NCBI RefSeq assembly: GCF_027486195.1
Contig: NZ_JAIXPP010000093.1
Coordinates: 1-64,000, forward strand
Length of the DNA stretch: 64,000 nt
Direction: 5' to 3'
From: Novosphingobium sp.
Lineage (GTDB): Bacteria; Pseudomonadota; Alphaproteobacteria; Sphingomonadales; Sphingomonadaceae
Below the pieces are notes generated by a model. The model searched no databases, had not been told where the DNA came from, and saw only the letters and a list, made by a program, of their open reading frames with translations. The position numbers and the translations under genes were made by a program. Below, piece after piece: positions 53,150-61,741 of this stretch. Position 1 is the stretch's first letter, and every line of letters begins with the position of its first letter.

Positions 53150-53773
53150 ATGGATCATCACGGCAGTTCCGAAGAGCGCGCGCAGTTCCATTCGATGGAG
53201 GAAGGCACGCAGGAAGACTGGGCGATCATCGCGCGCGATTATGTCGGCTTTGCCGCCGGTCTGCCCGACCGCGTGCTTGCACACCTGAAGCTGCTCGATG
53301 GCGATTTCGGCGGCTTCCCGATCGACCGCCTGACCCACAGCCTGCAGACGGCGACCCGCGCGCACCGCGATGGCCGCCCCGAAAGCTATGTGGTGATGGC
53401 CTTGCTGCACGACATTGGCGACACGCTGGGTTCGTACAATCACCCCGAAATCGCCGCCGCGATTCTCCAGCCCTTCGTGAGCGAGGAAGAGCACTGGATC
53501 TGCCGCAATCACGGCGCGTTCCAAGGTTACTACTACTTCCACTATCTCGGCATCGATCGCAACGTGCGCGAAAAGCACCGCGACAATCCCCATTTCGATG
53601 CCTGCGCCGAATTCTGCGCCAAGTACGACCAGAGCGCGTTCGATCCGGACTACGACACCCTGCCGCTCGATTTCTTCGAGCCGATGGTGCGCCGGGTCCT
53701 CGCCCGCCCGCGCAGCGAGACGTCGATAAAGGCGATGGAAACGACCGCCGCGAAGGCCGGCGTTCCGGCCTAA
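53150..53773 (+). CDS. HD-domain protein (PhnZ/TmpB-like)
   Basis: 207-residue metal-dependent HD-domain protein. Metal ligands expected at His63 (LTHSLQTATRA), His87-Asp88 (ALLHDIGDTLG), His98 (SYNHPE) and later a His/Tyr-rich block (HWICRNHGAFQGYYYFHY). The pattern resembles the mixed-valence diiron oxygenase HD proteins (PhnZ, TmpB, MIOX group), which cleave C-P or C-C bonds, as well as plain phosphohydrolases. Divergent from the kinase gene; overlaps the convergent M48-like gene by 4 bases. Confidence 0.82.
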   Translation: MDHHGSSEERAQFHSMEEGTQEDWAIIARDYVGFAAGLPDRVLAHLKLLDGDFGGFPIDRLTHSLQTATRAHRDGRPESYVVMALLHDIGDTLGSYNHPEIAAAILQPFVSEEEHWICRNHGAFQGYYYFHYLGIDRNVREKHRDNPHFDACAEFCAKYDQSAFDPDYDTLPLDFFEPMVRRVLARPRSETSIKAMETTAAKAGVPA

Positions 53774-54678
53774 GGCTCGCGGCGGAACCGCAGCGCCCAG
53801 TTCGTGTCGGGCTGGGCGCGCATCTCCGCGATCTCCGCCGCCATCTCGCGGGCGCGGGTGCTGGCCTTTCCGTGGCTCGCGCCGGGGATCACCAGCAGGC
53901 CGCGCGGACCGATGCGGCGGATCATCGTGAGTGCGGCTTCCGGCGGGTAACCGGCATTCGCCATGATCCACACCGAAAGTCGGTCCGCCTCGCGCTCGGT
54001 GCGGCGGACGGCTGCGGTGGGCCGCTTGCCCGGTCCGAGTAGGGTTTCGTGATCGAGTGCGGCGTGGGCCAGTTCGTGCGCCAGCACCGCCGCAATCATC
54101 GCTTCGTCGCCGCCGAGCTGGTCCAGCGCCTCCCGGCCGATGCGTACCTGACTGCGGGTTGCGCCGGCATTGTCCTTGGCATCATCGAGGATGAAGCGCA
54201 CCCCGCACGATGGCGCGGCGGGTACAGTCACCACACGGCCGCCGTCCAGCGAGAGAGCAACCTTGCCGCCTTGCGCCGCCGCCTGCTCCAGCCGCGATTG
54301 CAGCGCCCAGACGCGGTCCCAGCTGCCCTGGCGCGGCGCAGGGCCGACCGGTTCGCCATCGACTGCCAGCACCACCGCGTTGGCGGCGAGGCCCGCCGCT
54401 TCTGCCGGGCCACCCGCCGCCACGGCTGCCACCGCGATATCCCCGGCCAGGCCATAGACCGCGCGCGCCACAGCCGGATCGGCGAAGGTCTGCACGTCGC
54501 CCAGCAGCAGGCCGATCCCGGGTGCGCCGCGTGCGCAATAGGACGCATTGGCATGGCTCAGCCGCCAGCCGATCGTCTGGACCTGCGCATCGTCCTGCTG
54601 GAGATCGTCGACGGGTTGCGCGGCGGCTGGCACCGCGAAGGCGAGCGCTGCCGCCAGAATCGTACGCTGGGCGCGCAT
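53770..54678 (-). CDS. Exported M48-type metallopeptidase with PDZ-like segment
   Basis: 302-residue periplasmic protease. Signal peptide MRAQRTILAAALAFAVPAAA. A PDZ-like region lies at about 80-140 (AAGGPAEAAGLAANAVVLAVDGEPV). The zinc motif HELAHAALDH gives His201, Glu202 and His205; the third ligand is probably Glu228 or Glu230 in RRTEREADRLS. This combination is like other small M48 proteins in sphingomonads. It starts on the stop of the DsbA-like gene (TGATG). Confidence 0.88.
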   Translation of the reverse strand: MRAQRTILAAALAFAVPAAAQPVDDLQQDDAQVQTIGWRLSHANASYCARGAPGIGLLLGDVQTFADPAVARAVYGLAGDIAVAAVAAGGPAEAAGLAANAVVLAVDGEPVGPAPRQGSWDRVWALQSRLEQAAAQGGKVALSLDGGRVVTVPAAPSCGVRFILDDAKDNAGATRSQVRIGREALDQLGGDEAMIAAVLAHELAHAALDHETLLGPGKRPTAAVRRTEREADRLSVWIMANAGYPPEAALTMIRRIGPRGLLVIPGASHGKASTRAREMAAEIAEMRAQPDTNWALRFRREP

Positions 54679-55463
54679 CAGCCTTTGCGGGCTGCGTTGA
54701 CCGCCTGTTGCAGCGCCTCGCGCCCCACTGCGCCGGTCATCAGCTTGCCGCCCACGCTCCATGCCGGTGTGCCGCTGATGCCAAGCTGGCGTGCAAAACC
54801 AAGGTTGCGCTCCAGCTCCTGATGCACACCGGGCGCTTGCGCGAAAGCAGTGGCGGCGGCGCTATCCACGCCGGCCGCAGTCGCGGCGGCCGCGATGCTG
54901 GCGCTGCTCGGCCGCTCGCCGGAGAACATCGCCTTGTGGAAGGCCGGATACTTGCCTTGCGCCGCAGCGGCGAGGCCCATGCGCGCGGCGGGTTCGCTTT
55001 CAGGCGCGATGATCGGCAGCTCGCGGACCACCACGCGCAGATCGGGATTGTCCTTCACCAGCGCTTCGACATCGGCCACGCTGCTGCGGCAATAGGTGCA
55101 GGCAAAGTCGGTGAACTCCACCAGAGTGACCTTGCCCTGCGGATTGCCGAGCACCGCACCGGGGAACGGAGTCTCGATCGCGCCGCGCAAGGGGGCGAGC
55201 CGCGCCTCGGCTTCGCGCGCCTGGAGCTTTTCCATCGCCTCGGGCAGCACTTCGGGGTGCTCGAGGATGTAGCTGCGCACCAGCGCCTCGATCGCGCCGC
55301 GCTGGCGGGCATCGATTCCCGCCTCGGCCAGCTGGCTTTCGAGCCTGGTGTCCTGCGCGGGCGCTGCCGCTTCGCCGCCTTGGCCATGCATGGCCCACCA
55401 CCCACCAGCAGCACCCGCTGCGCCGATCACCAGCGCAAGGGCAAGAAACGGACTGAAACGCAT
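54678..55463 (-). CDS. DsbA-family thiol oxidoreductase
   Basis: 261-residue periplasmic disulfide oxidoreductase. A signal anchor (LALALVIGAAGAAGG) and a ~60-residue helical N-terminal region precede the thioredoxin fold. Active site Cys122-Thr-Tyr-Cys125 (DFACTYCRSS); the cis-Pro loop is GISGTPAW. The layout matches the DsbA/BdbD-like Com1 group. ATG 55463 is chosen: CAGGAG lies eight bases upstream (the in-frame TTG at 55466 is inferior). It lies between two metalloprotease genes. Confidence 0.93.
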   Translation of the reverse strand: MRFSPFLALALVIGAAGAAGGWWAMHGQGGEAAAPAQDTRLESQLAEAGIDARQRGAIEALVRSYILEHPEVLPEAMEKLQAREAEARLAPLRGAIETPFPGAVLGNPQGKVTLVEFTDFACTYCRSSVADVEALVKDNPDLRVVVRELPIIAPESEPAARMGLAAAAQGKYPAFHKAMFSGERPSSASIAAAATAAGVDSAAATAFAQAPGVHQELERNLGFARQLGISGTPAWSVGGKLMTGAVGREALQQAVNAARKG

Positions 55464-55496
55464 CAACCAAACTCCTGCTGGGCCGCTTGCCCCGCG

Positions 55497-56867
55497 CTAC
55501 CGCGACTTCTTCATCCGCTCAATCATCGCGCGTGCCGACATCGCGATATCCTGCGCGCGCAGCCAATCGGGCGAGCCCTTGGGCAGCGCGCCTTCCGCCG
55601 CCTCGGCGCTGCGCAGCGCCTCGGGCAGTTGCATTTCGCCCAGCTGCTGCTCCGCGCTGGCCAGCCGGGCGCGCGGAATATCGCCCTGCGCTTCATAGAC
55701 CACGCCGAGCTGGTACCACGCGAAGGGATTGTCGCGATCACGCGCCACAGCGGTCTTGAGCACGCGCTGTGCCTCCGGGAAATTGGCCTTGTCTTCCGTC
55801 GCCAGCAGCGCATGGCCCAGCGTGGTGGCGATCAGCGGCGCGTTCTGGGTCAGCTCGGTCGCGCGGCGCAGCGGTTCGAGCGCGTCCTTCGGCCGCCCCG
55901 ATTCGAGCAGGACCTGCCCCTTCAGTTCGAGCGCATAGGGATCGTTGGGGTCCATCTTGAGCAGCGCGTCGGTTTCCGCGAGCGCCTTGTCCATCAGCGC
56001 TTCCTTGTGGAACGCATAGGCGCGGGCAAGGTGTGCGGGCGCGTCCTGCATCCATTCGGGGTAGGCGGCCAGCGTGGCGGCAGGCTCCGCCAGATAGCCC
56101 ACCAGCTTTGCTTTCACCCGCAGGAACCGCGCCTGCAGCGCGGGATCGGGCGGCGCATTCCATGCCGGATCCTGCGAGAAGCTGTCCTGCATCGTCGTCA
56201 GGCGGTCTGCCGTCATCGGGTGGGTCGAATAGAACTCCGCATCGGCATCGCGCTTGAAGCCATAGCGGAACTCCATGTTCTGCAGTTTCTTGAAGAAATC
56301 GACCGAGCCCTTGCCCGAAATCCCGGCCTTTGAGAGGAAGCCCACGCTTGCCGCGTCGGCCGAGGATTCCTGTGCGCGGCTGAAGGCGAGGTACTTGCCC
56401 AGCGCCGCCTGCTGGCCGGCCATCATGATGCCGATGCCCGCGTCCCCGGAACCGGCCGCCGCCGCCGCCGCGCCCAGCAGCAGGCTGAGGATGGTGATGC
56501 CCGTGGCAGGCTTGCCGCCCTCGTCGCCCCGGATCACGTGGCCGCCGGTGATGTGGCCGAGCTCGTGCGCGAAGACGCCTTGCACTTCCTGCGCGTTGTC
56601 CGCTGCGCTGATCAGTCCCGAATGGATGTAGACCGCCTGCCCGCCCGCCACGAAGGCGTTGATCGAGGGATCGTTGAGCAGCACGAGATCGATCGCACGC
56701 GGATTGAAGCCCGCCGCCGCCACGATCGGCGCGGCCATGTCCTGAAAGAAGGCCTCGGTCTCGGCATCGCGCAGCATCGATTGCGCGGCGGCTGGCGTCG
56801 GCGCGAGCAGGAGCGCGATGGAGGCCGCCAGGGCCTGCCCTAAACGGCGGGGGAGGGACCGTGTCAC
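55497..56867 (-). CDS. M48 metalloprotease with TPR domain (BepA/YfgC-like)
   Basis: 456-residue periplasmic chaperone-protease that degrades or rescues stalled outer-membrane proteins such as LptD and BamA. Signal peptide ends near APTPAAAQ. Zinc site HELGHITGGH (His101, Glu102, His105) with third ligand Glu167 (AQESSADAAS). A lid-like Gly/Ala-rich helix (LGAAAAAAGSGDAGIG) follows, then TPR repeats from about residue 280 (AYAFHKEALMDKALAETDALLKMDP and others). GTG start at 56867. It heads the protease/DsbA set. Confidence 0.93.
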   Translation of the reverse strand: MTRSLPRRLGQALAASIALLLAPTPAAAQSMLRDAETEAFFQDMAAPIVAAAGFNPRAIDLVLLNDPSINAFVAGGQAVYIHSGLISAADNAQEVQGVFAHELGHITGGHVIRGDEGGKPATGITILSLLLGAAAAAAGSGDAGIGIMMAGQQAALGKYLAFSRAQESSADAASVGFLSKAGISGKGSVDFFKKLQNMEFRYGFKRDADAEFYSTHPMTADRLTTMQDSFSQDPAWNAPPDPALQARFLRVKAKLVGYLAEPAATLAAYPEWMQDAPAHLARAYAFHKEALMDKALAETDALLKMDPNDPYALELKGQVLLESGRPKDALEPLRRATELTQNAPLIATTLGHALLATEDKANFPEAQRVLKTAVARDRDNPFAWYQLGVVYEAQGDIPRARLASAEQQLGEMQLPEALRSAEAAEGALPKGSPDWLRAQDIAMSARAMIERMKKSR

Positions 56868-56879
56868 GATGCGCGCAGC

Positions 56880-57857
56880 TTATCCGCCATGCGCCTGAAC
56901 CGCCGGTGAAGCGGTCACCTTGGCCAGGAACGGCAGCACGGCGTCAAGGCTTCGCGGATCGTGCGAGAAGGGCCGCGCGAACATCATGATCAGGCCCTCG
57001 TGGGTTACGCCGTCCAGCAGCACGGCCCGCGTCGGCGCGCCGGCGCGGGTCATCGTGCGGGCAAGCTCGACCGAATTGCGCGGGCGCACGCGGGTATCGG
57101 CGGTGCCATGGACAAGCAGCAGCGGCGGCCCTCCGGCGCGGGCGTGGACCACCGGCTGGGTCTCTTCGGGATCGGGTGCCTTGCCGAAGCTGAGCTTGGT
57201 GGCGTCGGAATCGAAGGGATAGAAATCATAGGGACCGGCAAGCCCGACCACCCCGCGCAGGGCATCCGCCGAAAGGCCGCGGGCCGCCAGCCAGCGCTTG
57301 TCGAGCCCGAGCATGACCGCGTTGTAGGCCCCGGCGGAGTGCCCCATCAGGACGAGGCGGGAAGGATCACCGCCAAGCTTTGCGGCATGGTCTGCCACCC
57401 AGCGCAACGCGGCAGCGCCATCCTCCAGCATCCCGGGATAGCGCGCCTTGGGATAGAGCCGGTAGCCGGCCAGCACCACGGCATAGCCTTGCGGTGCCAG
57501 CGCGCGGGCCATGAAGCGATAATCATGCGGATCGCCCGAGCGCCACCCACCGCCATGGATGAACACCACGATCGGCAGCGGTCCCTTCGCGGAGCCGGTA
57601 TCGGCGGGCAGGAACATTTCCAGCTTCTGCGCCGGATCACTGCCATATCGTACCGATGCAACTTCGCGGATCATGCCGTCGCCCCCGCGCAGCACGCGGT
57701 CCGCGTTGTCGAGCATCGCCACGGCTTCCGTCGCAAGTGCTTGTCGATAAAGCAGAAACCCGCCCACGCCGAGCAGTGCGAGCACGGCCAGCGTCCACAG
57801 GAGCCAGCGGCGGCGCGGCTTGCCGGGTGCGCGTTTCAGGATCGTTAGGTCAGCCAT
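56880..57857 (-). CDS. Membrane-anchored alpha/beta hydrolase (BD-FAE/HSL-like)
   Basis: 325-residue esterase-like enzyme. One membrane helix at about 18-38 follows a basic start, so the catalytic part faces the periplasm. Oxyanion motif HGGGW (101-105), nucleophile Ser174 in MGHSAGAYN, and likely Asp (HGTADTRV) and His (GVTHEGL). This is the hormone-sensitive-lipase or BD-FAE pattern. Gap to the next gene downstream is 12 bases; substrate unknown. Confidence 0.92.
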   Translation of the reverse strand: MADLTILKRAPGKPRRRWLLWTLAVLALLGVGGFLLYRQALATEAVAMLDNADRVLRGGDGMIREVASVRYGSDPAQKLEMFLPADTGSAKGPLPIVVFIHGGGWRSGDPHDYRFMARALAPQGYAVVLAGYRLYPKARYPGMLEDGAAALRWVADHAAKLGGDPSRLVLMGHSAGAYNAVMLGLDKRWLAARGLSADALRGVVGLAGPYDFYPFDSDATKLSFGKAPDPEETQPVVHARAGGPPLLLVHGTADTRVRPRNSVELARTMTRAGAPTRAVLLDGVTHEGLIMMFARPFSHDPRSLDAVLPFLAKVTASPAVQAHGG

Positions 57858-57900
57858 GGCGCATGGCTAGACGGTTTTGTTCAGGCGGGAAAGCGGCCCT

Positions 57901-59307
57901 TCAGCCCAGCAGGCGGCGCGCGGCGCGCTCCAGAAGCGGCTGGTCATCGGCAATCTCGCCAAGCAGCACCGCGGGGCCGCTCGCCAGACGGCGCACCAGC
58001 ACCAGCGCGAATTCGGCGCCGTCCGGTTCCAGCGCATAGAGCGGCTTGTGATCGAGCGTGCGCAGGTTCTCGACCAGCGATGCGCGCGGCGCGGGCGCGG
58101 TCTTGCCGGTTTCCTCGCGGCGCAGCTTGCGCTCCAGCGCAACGACGCCCTTGAGGCCGCCGGGCGCCTTGGCAAGGTAACCGCCAAGCTCGCCGTAGCC
58201 GAGCGCAAGGCGCTGCGCATGGGTCAGCGCGGTGGTGTATTCCGCGATGCGTGTCTTGTCGTAGTCCGCGCCGAACACAAGCTTGACCAGCGGGGTCAGC
58301 GGCGCGCGCGCCTGCATGGTGAGGCCGGCATCGGCGACCATTTCGGCATAGTCTTCGGGCGCATCCTCGGCCGCGAGTGCGAAGTCCCACGCCCGGCCGA
58401 TCGCGGCATAGAGCGCGCCGCGCGTGCGGTCTTCGCTGGCGTGGGCGATGTACGCCAGATCGCGTGCCGAGGCGAGCCAGTCCGCCAGGCAGGCCGGTTC
58501 GGGCTCACCCGGCGCGAGGCCGTGCTCGGGCTCGGCCGCTTCGCCGGCGATGATTTCAGCGCCGAACTCGGCCAGATCGAGCGGCTGTTGGCCTTCGAAC
58601 CCGGCGATTTCGCCGTCCGGCCCATCGGCCCAGCCGCCCAGCGGCACCGTTGCCCGGCGCGGCGCGAGCGTCGCGCTGCTCGGGCGCTGATCCAGCGACT
58701 GGTCGATCTCCAGCAGCAGCGCGTCGGTGGTCTGCTGGTCGGCCAATTCCTTCCAGTTGATCACGCCGTACAGGTAGTCAATCGTGGTGTTGTCGGTCGA
58801 AAAGGGCAGGAGAATGCCCCGGTACAGGATCGTGCGGCCGCGCTGGTTGACGAATTCGGCCTCGAAGCCGATCGGCGCCTGGTTGGCGATGATCTGCAGA
58901 TAATGATCGGTGATGCGCGACAGCAGCGAGCGGCCCGGAATGTCGCTCAGGCGGCGCAGCGGGCTGCCGGCCTCGCATTCATCGGCAAGCACCTGGCCAA
59001 GGAACGGGATCGCCGGATCCTCGATGCCGTTGTCGAAGTGCAGCAGCACCGAATGGTCGGAAAAATCGGGCAAGTGCCCATCGAGCAGCGATTGCACAGG
59101 CGGGAACTGCCCTTGATCAAGCAGGCTCGCCCAGAAATTGTAGGCGCGCACCTGCATGCGGCGCTCGTCCTGCCCGATCGGCGGCGGCGGCGCGGCGACC
59201 GTGCCCTGCTCGTCGATCGAGTCCTCGTAAGCGGTATACTCGGCGGCATAGTCGAGAGGGTCCTGACCCTCTGAACCGTCCTTGCTGATGCCGCGATACG
59301 TATCCAT
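57901..59307 (-). CDS. PAS_5-type PAS-domain protein
   Basis: 468-residue protein typical of sphingomonads. A charged start of ~45 residues (DPLDYAAEYTAYEDS) precedes a PAS_5-like domain at about 50-185: ARAYNFWASLLD-type start, DFSDHSVLLHFDNGIEDPAIPFLG, SRITDHYLQIIANQAPIGFEAEF and ILYRGILLPFSTDNTTIDYLYGVINWKELAD. The remaining ~280 residues are Ala/Glu-rich and unclassified, without kinase, cyclase or HTH motifs. It may work as an adaptor in signalling. Two 16-bp direct repeats lie ~90 bases upstream. Confidence 0.85.
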   Translation of the reverse strand: MDTYRGISKDGSEGQDPLDYAAEYTAYEDSIDEQGTVAAPPPPIGQDERRMQVRAYNFWASLLDQGQFPPVQSLLDGHLPDFSDHSVLLHFDNGIEDPAIPFLGQVLADECEAGSPLRRLSDIPGRSLLSRITDHYLQIIANQAPIGFEAEFVNQRGRTILYRGILLPFSTDNTTIDYLYGVINWKELADQQTTDALLLEIDQSLDQRPSSATLAPRRATVPLGGWADGPDGEIAGFEGQQPLDLAEFGAEIIAGEAAEPEHGLAPGEPEPACLADWLASARDLAYIAHASEDRTRGALYAAIGRAWDFALAAEDAPEDYAEMVADAGLTMQARAPLTPLVKLVFGADYDKTRIAEYTTALTHAQRLALGYGELGGYLAKAPGGLKGVVALERKLRREETGKTAPAPRASLVENLRTLDHKPLYALEPDGAEFALVLVRRLASGPAVLLGEIADDQPLLERAARRLLG

Positions 59308-59397
59308 GAACCAGTCCCCGTGGTCGTCCGATGGGGCCCGTCATGGCGCAACATGGTAAAGATGTGTTTAAGTTGCGCCGCGCCTCTGCACGCAATC

Positions 59398-59429
59398 GTT
59401 CGAATATGGTGGCGTTCGAATATGGTGGG
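59398..59429. repeat. Two adjacent 16-bp direct repeats with TTCGAA cores
   Basis: Units 59398-59413 and 59414-59429 differ only in the last base; each contains TTCGAA. They lie 91 bases upstream of the PAS_5 gene start (minus strand), fitting a tandem operator, or a chance duplication. Confidence 0.6.
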
Positions 59430-59454
59430 TTCCCAATCCCGGTCCCGCGATCAA

Positions 59455-60339
59455 TCAGCGCGCGGCGATTGCCGATGCCTTGGCCAGCAGCCGCACCGCC
59501 ATGTCGCGGTGCAGCAGTTCGGCCATCTTGCCGCCCACCTTGAGCGCGCCCTTGCCCGCATTCGCAGGGTCCGCAAACGCGGCAACGATGGCTTTGGCTT
59601 CCACCACTTCGGTTTCGGCCGGTGCGAACACGCGGTTGGCGGTTTCGATCTGCGAGGGATGGATGAGCGTCTTTCCGTCGAGACCCAGCTCGCGCGCCTG
59701 CACGCATTCCGCTTCGAGCCGCGCGGGATCGTCGATCGCGTTGCACACCCCGTCGAGCAGGACGAGGCCATGCGCGCGCGCCGCCATCAACGATTGCACC
59801 ATGACCGGCACGAACCCGGCGCGTCCTGGCAATTGCGCCATGCCGGTTTCCTTGGCGAGATCATTGAGCCCGAGCACAAACCCGGCGAGCCGCGAGAGCC
59901 GCGCCGTTTCCGCGATCCGCTCCAGCGCGAGCACCGCCCGGGGCGTTTCGATCATCACCCACAGGCGGACGGCGGGATCATAGCCTGCCCCGTCCATCGC
60001 CACCGAAAGCGCCACGACGTCGGCGGCATCGTCGACCTTGGGCGCCAGCAGGGCGTGGAGTGGGCAGCCCGCCAGCGCGGCGAGATCGGCCTTGCCCCAG
60101 GGCGAGCCGAGCGGGTTGATCCGTGCGATCATTTCCCGGTGCCCGAAACCGCCAGCCGTCAGTTCCTCTACCAGCGCGGTGCGGGCCTCGTCCTTCATCT
60201 CGGGCGCAACGGCATCTTCGAGATCGAGCGCGACGGCATCGCAGGGCAGCGCACGCGCCTTGTCGACAGCACGGCGGTTGCTGGCAGGCATATAGAGCAG
60301 CGAGCGCAGCGGCTGCGCTTGAATCAGGGCTTCCGGCAC
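59455..60339 (-). CDS. CitE-like acyl-CoA lyase (HpcH/HpaI aldolase fold)
   Basis: 294-residue TIM-barrel lyase of the citrate-lyase beta / malyl-CoA lyase family. Motifs: LRSLLYMPASN, DAVALDLEDAVAPEMK (Mg ligand Asp/Glu), ARINPLGSPWG, VMIETPRAVL (catalytic Glu), GLNDLAKE, and GKTLIHPSQIETAN. Likely cleaves a malyl-, methylmalyl- or citramalyl-CoA; it cannot be resolved from sequence. GTG 60339 is chosen with GGAGA ~5 bases upstream. No CitF/CitD partners nearby, so not the citrate lyase complex. Confidence 0.93.
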   Translation of the reverse strand: MPEALIQAQPLRSLLYMPASNRRAVDKARALPCDAVALDLEDAVAPEMKDEARTALVEELTAGGFGHREMIARINPLGSPWGKADLAALAGCPLHALLAPKVDDAADVVALSVAMDGAGYDPAVRLWVMIETPRAVLALERIAETARLSRLAGFVLGLNDLAKETGMAQLPGRAGFVPVMVQSLMAARAHGLVLLDGVCNAIDDPARLEAECVQARELGLDGKTLIHPSQIETANRVFAPAETEVVEAKAIVAAFADPANAGKGALKVGGKMAELLHRDMAVRLLAKASAIAAR

Positions 60340-60427
60340 ACACTTCTCCGAGAAAGTATGGGGCACTTGGGCATGAGGCGGTTGGCCCCCGCCCTTTCCC
60401 GATGCCGCGTCGCTGCGCAAGCGATTG

Positions 60428-60922
60428 TTACAGGATATAGCGCACCTTGATGGCGGTCCGCAGTTGCGCGGGGCCGACCTGGAACGAGGCCGCGCCGAAG
60501 CGGGGCGGGCCGAACTGCAGCGGCGCATCGCGCGAAAAGCCGAAGCCCTCGCGCGGGAGCATCATCATCTTGTCCATTCGGCCATTGCCGTTTTCGTCAT
60601 GAAACAGCGCGATGGCATAGCGGCCTTGCGGCACGTCCTTGAACTGCACCGTTTCGCCATTCAGCGCCGGCACGGTCAGATGCCGCGCGTAGGGGTCCTT
60701 CTGGCAATCGGGGAATGTCTTCGGATTGGCGGTCATGCAGGCCATGATCTGGCCGCGATTGGACCGCAACCCGTCGATCTCCACGAGGATCGAGCTGGGC
60801 GCGGTCGGGCCTGCCTGCACCGGGCCTTGCGGACGCGGCTGGATCTGCGGCAGCGGCACCGCCGCCATGGCCAGCGGCGCAGTGAGCAGGGCGAGCCCCA
60901 GCGTAAACCCCTTTCGCTTCAT
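60428..60922 (-). CDS. Exported DUF2141 protein
   Basis: 164-residue periplasmic protein. Signal peptide MKRKGFTLGLALLTAPLAMA, a Pro/Gln-rich linker, then the DUF2141 domain (LVEIDGLRSNRGQIMACM, VQFKDVPQGRYAIALFHDENGNGRMD, PREGFGFSRD). Family function unknown; often beside lipid or carotenoid-type hydroxylases, as here. ATG overlaps the hydroxylase gene by 4 bases. Confidence 0.92.
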   Translation of the reverse strand: MKRKGFTLGLALLTAPLAMAAVPLPQIQPRPQGPVQAGPTAPSSILVEIDGLRSNRGQIMACMTANPKTFPDCQKDPYARHLTVPALNGETVQFKDVPQGRYAIALFHDENGNGRMDKMMMLPREGFGFSRDAPLQFGPPRFGAASFQVGPAQLRTAIKVRYIL

Positions 60923-61629
60923 GGCGCGGATATTCCCTTGTCGGTCCCGCAAACATGATCCCAGAAGCGGAAGTAGAGGCCAAAGTTGCATCGATAGAGC
61001 TCGTGATGACGGTGATGATGGCTGGCTGTTATCACCCATTGCCCTACAGTTGAGTGAACGAGGGCCTTGGGAAACAGTTCCCAGCCCATGTGATTGGTCA
61101 CGCCCATCACGGTCATCACCATCAGCACGAGGCCAAGCACGCCGGCGTGGATCGGCACCACGAAGACCAGCGCGGGAATGAACAGGCCGACGATCGCGGC
61201 CTCGACCGGGTGGAAATTCATCGCCGCCCATGCCGTCGGCGGACGGCTGGCATGGTGCACCGCATGGACCGCCCGGAACACCTGCGGGCGGTGCATCCAG
61301 CGATGCGTCCAGTAGAACCAGGTATCGTGGAGCGCGAGGTAGACGAACAACGAGACCGGCAGCCACCACAGCGGCCAGTCGTTCACGTCGGTATAGACCC
61401 GCGTCCAGCCATAATGCTGCCAGCCCCAGGCGATGATCCCTGCCGGCACGCCGTAGATCGCGGCAGAGGCAAGGCTCCACGTGATCTCGCTGCGCATCTG
61501 GCGGGCAAGCCCGTTGTAGTGGCCGGGGCGCACCAGTTTGGTCAGCCAGGCGAACAGGCCGCTCACCGCCAGATAGCGCACCGCGACGATCACGGTCATC
61601 ACCAGCGCAGAGAGCCACAGTTCGGTCAT
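60919..61629 (-). CDS. Fatty acid hydroxylase superfamily (sterol desaturase-like) membrane protein
   Basis: 236-residue integral-membrane di-iron enzyme. His boxes HDTWFYWTHRWMH, HAVHHAS and HHHRHHE hold the expected iron ligands, with four or more membrane helices. Such proteins hydroxylate or desaturate lipids, sterols or carotenoids; the substrate here is unknown. It precedes and overlaps the DUF2141 gene. Confidence 0.92.
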   Translation of the reverse strand: MTELWLSALVMTVIVAVRYLAVSGLFAWLTKLVRPGHYNGLARQMRSEITWSLASAAIYGVPAGIIAWGWQHYGWTRVYTDVNDWPLWWLPVSLFVYLALHDTWFYWTHRWMHRPQVFRAVHAVHHASRPPTAWAAMNFHPVEAAIVGLFIPALVFVVPIHAGVLGLVLMVMTVMGVTNHMGWELFPKALVHSTVGQWVITASHHHRHHELYRCNFGLYFRFWDHVCGTDKGISAP

Positions 61630-61741
61630 GCGCGGTCAGAAGGGCAAGGCTGGGTCACCCCACCCCTATGCCAAGCCCGCGCAGCCGTGGACAGCCCGCA
61701 TTCGGGGTAGTCCACAAGCCGACGCGAGCTCGGTCCGGTCA

